Position numbers and translations under genes: made by a program. Positions 61,082-64,000 of a DNA stretch of 64,000 nucleotides are shown in pieces; positions within the stretch are counted from its first letter, which is position 1; the number at the start of each line of letters is the position of its first letter. The notes under the pieces were generated by a model that saw only the letters and a list, made by a program, of their open reading frames with translations, ran no database searches and was not told where the DNA came from. The DNA lies in assembly GCA_025024175.1 (NCBI GenBank), contig QCXZ01000041.1:49781786-49845785 (forward strand), in the 5' to 3' direction. This stretch comes from Rhyzopertha dominica. Its lineage: Eukaryota; Arthropoda; Insecta; Coleoptera; Bostrichidae.

Positions 61082-61318
61082 ATGCTGCTAAGGTTTCTGT
61101 ACGTTTTGACACTAACGCTTCTTCTTGGACTTGTGTGTGCAGATCAAAATACGTATCCTGACAATTTCACTTCAGGTAACAATGCAAGTTTTCTCTGAAT
61201 AATTATATAGAATTTTTTAACGAATGTTGTAGCTCCTAGGAGACGACTAAACATAGTAAATATTCGTTGCAGAGGTGTCTATTTTCGGAATAAATGCAGG
61301 GAAGTTTGGCAGAACTAG
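61082..61318 (+). CDS. small secreted cationic two-cysteine peptide, copy 3 (best preserved)
   Basis: Exons 61082-61175 and 61233-61318 with a 57-bp intron, phase 1, 59 residues. Exon 1 gives the signal peptide MLLRFLYVLTLTLLLGLVCA and linker DQNTYPDNFTS. Exon 2 gives APRRRLNIVNIR then CRGVYFRNKCREVWQN. It is the most basic copy and keeps the full C terminus, making it the likeliest active member. Substitutions among copies are concentrated in the loop between the cysteines and just before the first cysteine, while both Cys and the RRLNI and RG.....NKCR frame are constant. AATAAA is at 61383. The function is inferred from charge, size, signal and tandem duplication; a venom, signalling or other secreted role is possible. 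Confidence 0.75.
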
Positions 61319-61539
61319 CAATGCCTGCTTACAGGGGAAGCTTTTTTAGGTGGTATTGACGATCTAAAATATGTGTTTTATGAATAAATAAATTTTATAC
61401 TGCTTGATCTGTTTTATTGTATTAAAGAACACTTATTCCTCCTTAAAAAGTATTAACCACTTTGTCGGTTTTAAACAAGTACCTAATAGATTAATAGATT
61501 GTTCAAGATTTAAAATTGAAACTATTTGGAGTGTATAAT

Positions 61540-61610
61540 TCGTCTTTAAAATTTTTAGCACTGAAGATGATCACTTAGTGACTGAAAGCGCTCTGCATTT
61601 TACTACAGTA
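61540..61610 (+). ncRNA. hammerhead-ribozyme-like motif
   Basis: The three hammerhead core segments occur in order: ctgaaga (CUGANGA) at 61561-61567, gaaa at 61584-61587, and tc at 61592-61593 as the cleavage site. Helix I can pair gca (61558-61560) with tgc (61594-61596), and further out aaaat with atttt. Helix II pairs tcac with gtga around a tta loop, but the base pairs next to the core are imperfect. Helix III is only the palindrome agcgct, which would need two molecules to pair, as proposed for short-helix-III hammerheads in Penelope-like elements. The relative at 59717-59760 has better helix II pairing but gtaa for gaaa. Confidence 0.35.
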
Positions 61611-61779
61611 AAGTCAGTGGAATTAGATTTTGTTCTCTTTTATCTTCTTTTGTAATTAAGGTCATTTACTTTTTTAATTATAAAACAGCTCCTTTCTGTT
61701 CTGTATAATACATTTGTTACGTGGAAAAGACGTCCCTATCATATTCGTTTTCACTCATTTAGCACGCAATTATATAAAT

Positions 61780-61900
61780 ATTATCAGGGAATTGGACCTG
61801 TATAGATTTGCAATAACACTCTTTTTTATTTTGCCAAGCTTTCGTGGTAGTTTTTCCTCTTCGTCAGGGCGTCTATAAGTGAAAAGTCATGAAGCAAAGT
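61780..61900 (+). repeat. third copy of the Penelope-terminus-like block
   Basis: It matches 59785-59900: ttgcaataacactct, ttgccaagctttcgtgg, cctcttcgtcagggcgtcta, aaaagtcatgaagca. It lies downstream of peptide gene 3 at nearly the same relative position as the block after gene 2, so it was probably duplicated with the gene. Confidence 0.5.
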
Positions 61901-62440
61901 ATAAGTTGAATTTTCGTATTAATAGCAATAACATCATTATTTTGGATTAATTTGATATCTGACAATTTTTGACATATTTCATAATAACAAAAACATAAAT
62001 TAATTAATCACTGAAGATTTAAATGCAATAAAATGCATGTCTATGCTGTGCTGTCTACACCTCAACCAACTGCAGTTGCATGCCAATTTGTCAGGCTACA
62101 GGTCACTTCCTTTAGGAAGTAGTTCTCGTTTTGGCAGCTAGGTGGCTTTGTCATCATGTCAGTGTAATGCTGACAGATGGCATTGCCATCCTAATTTCTT
62201 ACTTTCATTTAAATGCAATGTTGCCAAAACTTATCCAATCGTTGCTTCGTATGTTATGGACCATTTATTAGATACTTCAATACCTAAGTTAACATTTAAT
62301 TTGGCATTTATAAAACAGTTCGTTGATAGGCGATATCTACTTTACCAGTACTTCTATTAATATCTATAGCACACTTTTTTTGTGTGATAAACGAGTGAGA
62401 ACGAATACATAATCGTCATCGTAATATTGAAACTAAAATA
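61901..62440. other. spacer between the array and the mariner element
   Basis: It contains the roughly 50-bp segment at 62030-62085 shared with HIPK intron 3 (18096-18150), including atgcatgtcta and caaccaact. Nothing else seen. Confidence 0.45.
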
Positions 62441-63770
62441 CGAGGCATGTTTTTTAAGTAAGTACCGTTTTGGAATTAAAAAAGAGACGTGCAAAGATAT
62501 CGCAATAATTTTATCTTACATGAAAGTCTGTACCTTAATCTACTTTTCTACATAATTTCCGTGAATATTGAGGCACTTGTCATAACGTGGCACCAGTTTT
62601 TGAATACCCTCCTCATAAAATTCTGCCGCCTGACTTGTTAACCACTGTATCACAAATGTTTCGACTTCGTTATCGTCTTGAAGACGCTGACCACCCAGGT
62701 GTTTCTTCAAGTGCAGGAACAAATGGTAGTCGCTGGGCGCCAGATCAGGGCTGTATGGAGGATGATCTAGAGTTTCCCATTTAAAAGATTTGATGAGATC
62801 TTTGGTCCGATTAGCCATATGTGGACGGGCATTGTCATGCAGCAAAACGATACCCTTACTCAACTTGCCACGTCTTTTGTTCTGGATTGCACGACGCAGA
62901 TTGTTCAATGTCTTACAATAAGACGCTGCATTGATTGTCACATTACGAGGCAGAAACGCCACTAGCAATACTCCTTTTCTGTCCCAAAAAACTGCACATG
63001 ATTTTCCGGGCAGAAATTGTTTGCTTAATCTTCACTTTTTTGGGTGATGATGAATGTCGCCATTCCATGGATTGTTGTTTCGATTCTGGTGTGACGTAGG
63101 CCACCCATGTTTCGTCACCAGTAACAATTTGGTCTAAAAAATCTTCACCTTCATTGTGGTACCGCTCAAGGAAAGTCAATGCACTGTCTAAACGTTGGGT
63201 TTTGTGCAAATCCGTCAACATTTTCGGAACCCAACGTGAACACAATTTCCGGTAATTCAAGTTCTCGGTCACAATGCGATACAAAACACTACGAGAATAT
63301 TGAGGAAAGCAGTCGCACAATGATGAAATTGTAAAGCGTCTGTTTTCTCTCACCTTTTCGTTCACTTTCTGCACCAAATCTTCATTAACGACCGAAGGAC
63401 GCCCATTCCGTTCTTCATCATGCACATTTGTGCGGCCATCTTTAAATGCTCTCACCCATTTCCTTACCATTCCATCACTCATAATGTTTTGTCCGTAAAC
63501 TTNACAGANCTCACGATGAATATCGATCGGTTTTACGCCTTTAGCACTAAGAAATCGTATAACAGCCCGTAGTTCACAATCGGCGGGACTCACGATTGTC
63601 GGAGGCATCTTAAACACTCAGTAAACAACGTATACAATGAAGAATCAAACTGTAATGGCGTCAGTGCGTAGACAATATATGTAGGTAACCAGCGCGAATG
63701 CGCGGAACGCCGACCGTAGCGCTGCGGCGGCAGAATCGCAAAACGGTACTTACTTAAAAAACATGCCTCG
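62441..63770 (-). mobile_element. mariner transposon, 1330 bp with 32-bp perfect terminal repeats
   Basis: The left terminus cgaggcatgttttttaagta, continuing agtaccgttttg, matches the reverse complement of the right terminus exactly over 32 bp. TA flanks both ends (62439-62440 and 63771-63772). The single transposase gene runs on the minus strand. The perfect termini and nearly intact frame indicate a recent insertion. Confidence 0.96.
62540..63608 (-). pseudogene. mariner transposase with one frameshift
   Basis: ATG at 63608 opens a mariner transposase (family length about 345 residues). The N-terminal region has the helix-turn-helix DNA-binding domain, with two N bases near 63503 and 63509. 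All three catalytic Asp of the DD34D type are present: VTGDETWV, LLHDNARPH and YSPDLAPSDYHLF. The frame shifts once near 62985-62990, in a run of six A on the plus strand where five would keep the frame, between KIMCS and the VAFLPRN segment. A single-base sequencing or assembly error in this homopolymer would make the gene intact, so pseudogene status is provisional. Confidence 0.88.
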
Positions 63771-64000
63771 TATTAATACTTTCTATTTCGAGAGTTTAAG
63801 AAAAATATTTCATGGCATTTACACTATTTTCAGAATCTGAAAAGATGGTCATTTATACAGTTACTAAGAAGCAAAAAATTATGCTAAAAGTGCAACTAAT
63901 TCGTTAATCTGTGTTTTTGGTGGAAAAACTGAACAGGTTTGAAAATACAACATAGTGGATGGACTATTGATGTCTAGGTAGATAGGAAGATTCTAGCAGA
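63771..64000. other. right flank, nothing recognised
   Basis: Short AT-rich stretch up to the window edge with no supported feature. Confidence 0.5.

Overview
The window is nuclear DNA from an arthropod, almost certainly an insect. It is AT-rich, its genes are split by introns, it is full of Tc1/mariner, hAT, Penelope-like and non-LTR element remnants, and the protein-coding genes look insect-like. Order and species cannot be fixed from the sequence; a beetle or another holometabolous or hemipteran insect would all fit. Scattered N bases show draft assembly.

Layout. 1-3414: about 11.6 monomers of a 294-bp satellite. 3415-8597: AT-rich 3' flank of the next gene. 8598-23138 (minus): a complete homeodomain-interacting protein kinase (HIPK) gene, rebuilt as 14 phase-consistent coding exons giving 1206 residues. 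Three of its introns carry a repeat whose GC-rich core alternates in orientation. 23.1-29.8 kb: upstream intergenic DNA with a decayed inverted-repeat element, two GC-rich blocks and a 1330-bp hAT-type element (exact 8-bp target duplication) sitting between those blocks. 29804-34782 (plus): an adhesion-type GPCR whose intron holds a dead Tc1-like element. 35-42 kb: tRNA-Ile-like SINE modules, a non-LTR reverse transcriptase inserted in a Tc1 relic, and a GC-rich block of unknown role. 42151-47023 (plus): a secreted-then-anchored Thr/Ser/Glu-rich single-pass membrane protein, with a Penelope-like reverse transcriptase relic in its intron. 47-57 kb: mostly transposon remains. 57.9-61.7 kb (plus): three tandem copies of a small two-exon gene for secreted cationic two-cysteine peptides, each with TATA and initiator 31 bp apart. 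62441-63770: a young mariner element with 32-bp perfect inverted repeats and one frameshift.

Most notable. The small-peptide array looks like an antimicrobial-peptide family (beta-hairpin, thanatin-like in layout only) that I cannot match to a named family. Downstream of two of its copies lies a hammerhead-ribozyme-like core next to sequence resembling Penelope-like element termini. The HIPK, GPCR, membrane protein and peptide genes show no sign of acting in one pathway; they are neighbours in a transposon-rich region.
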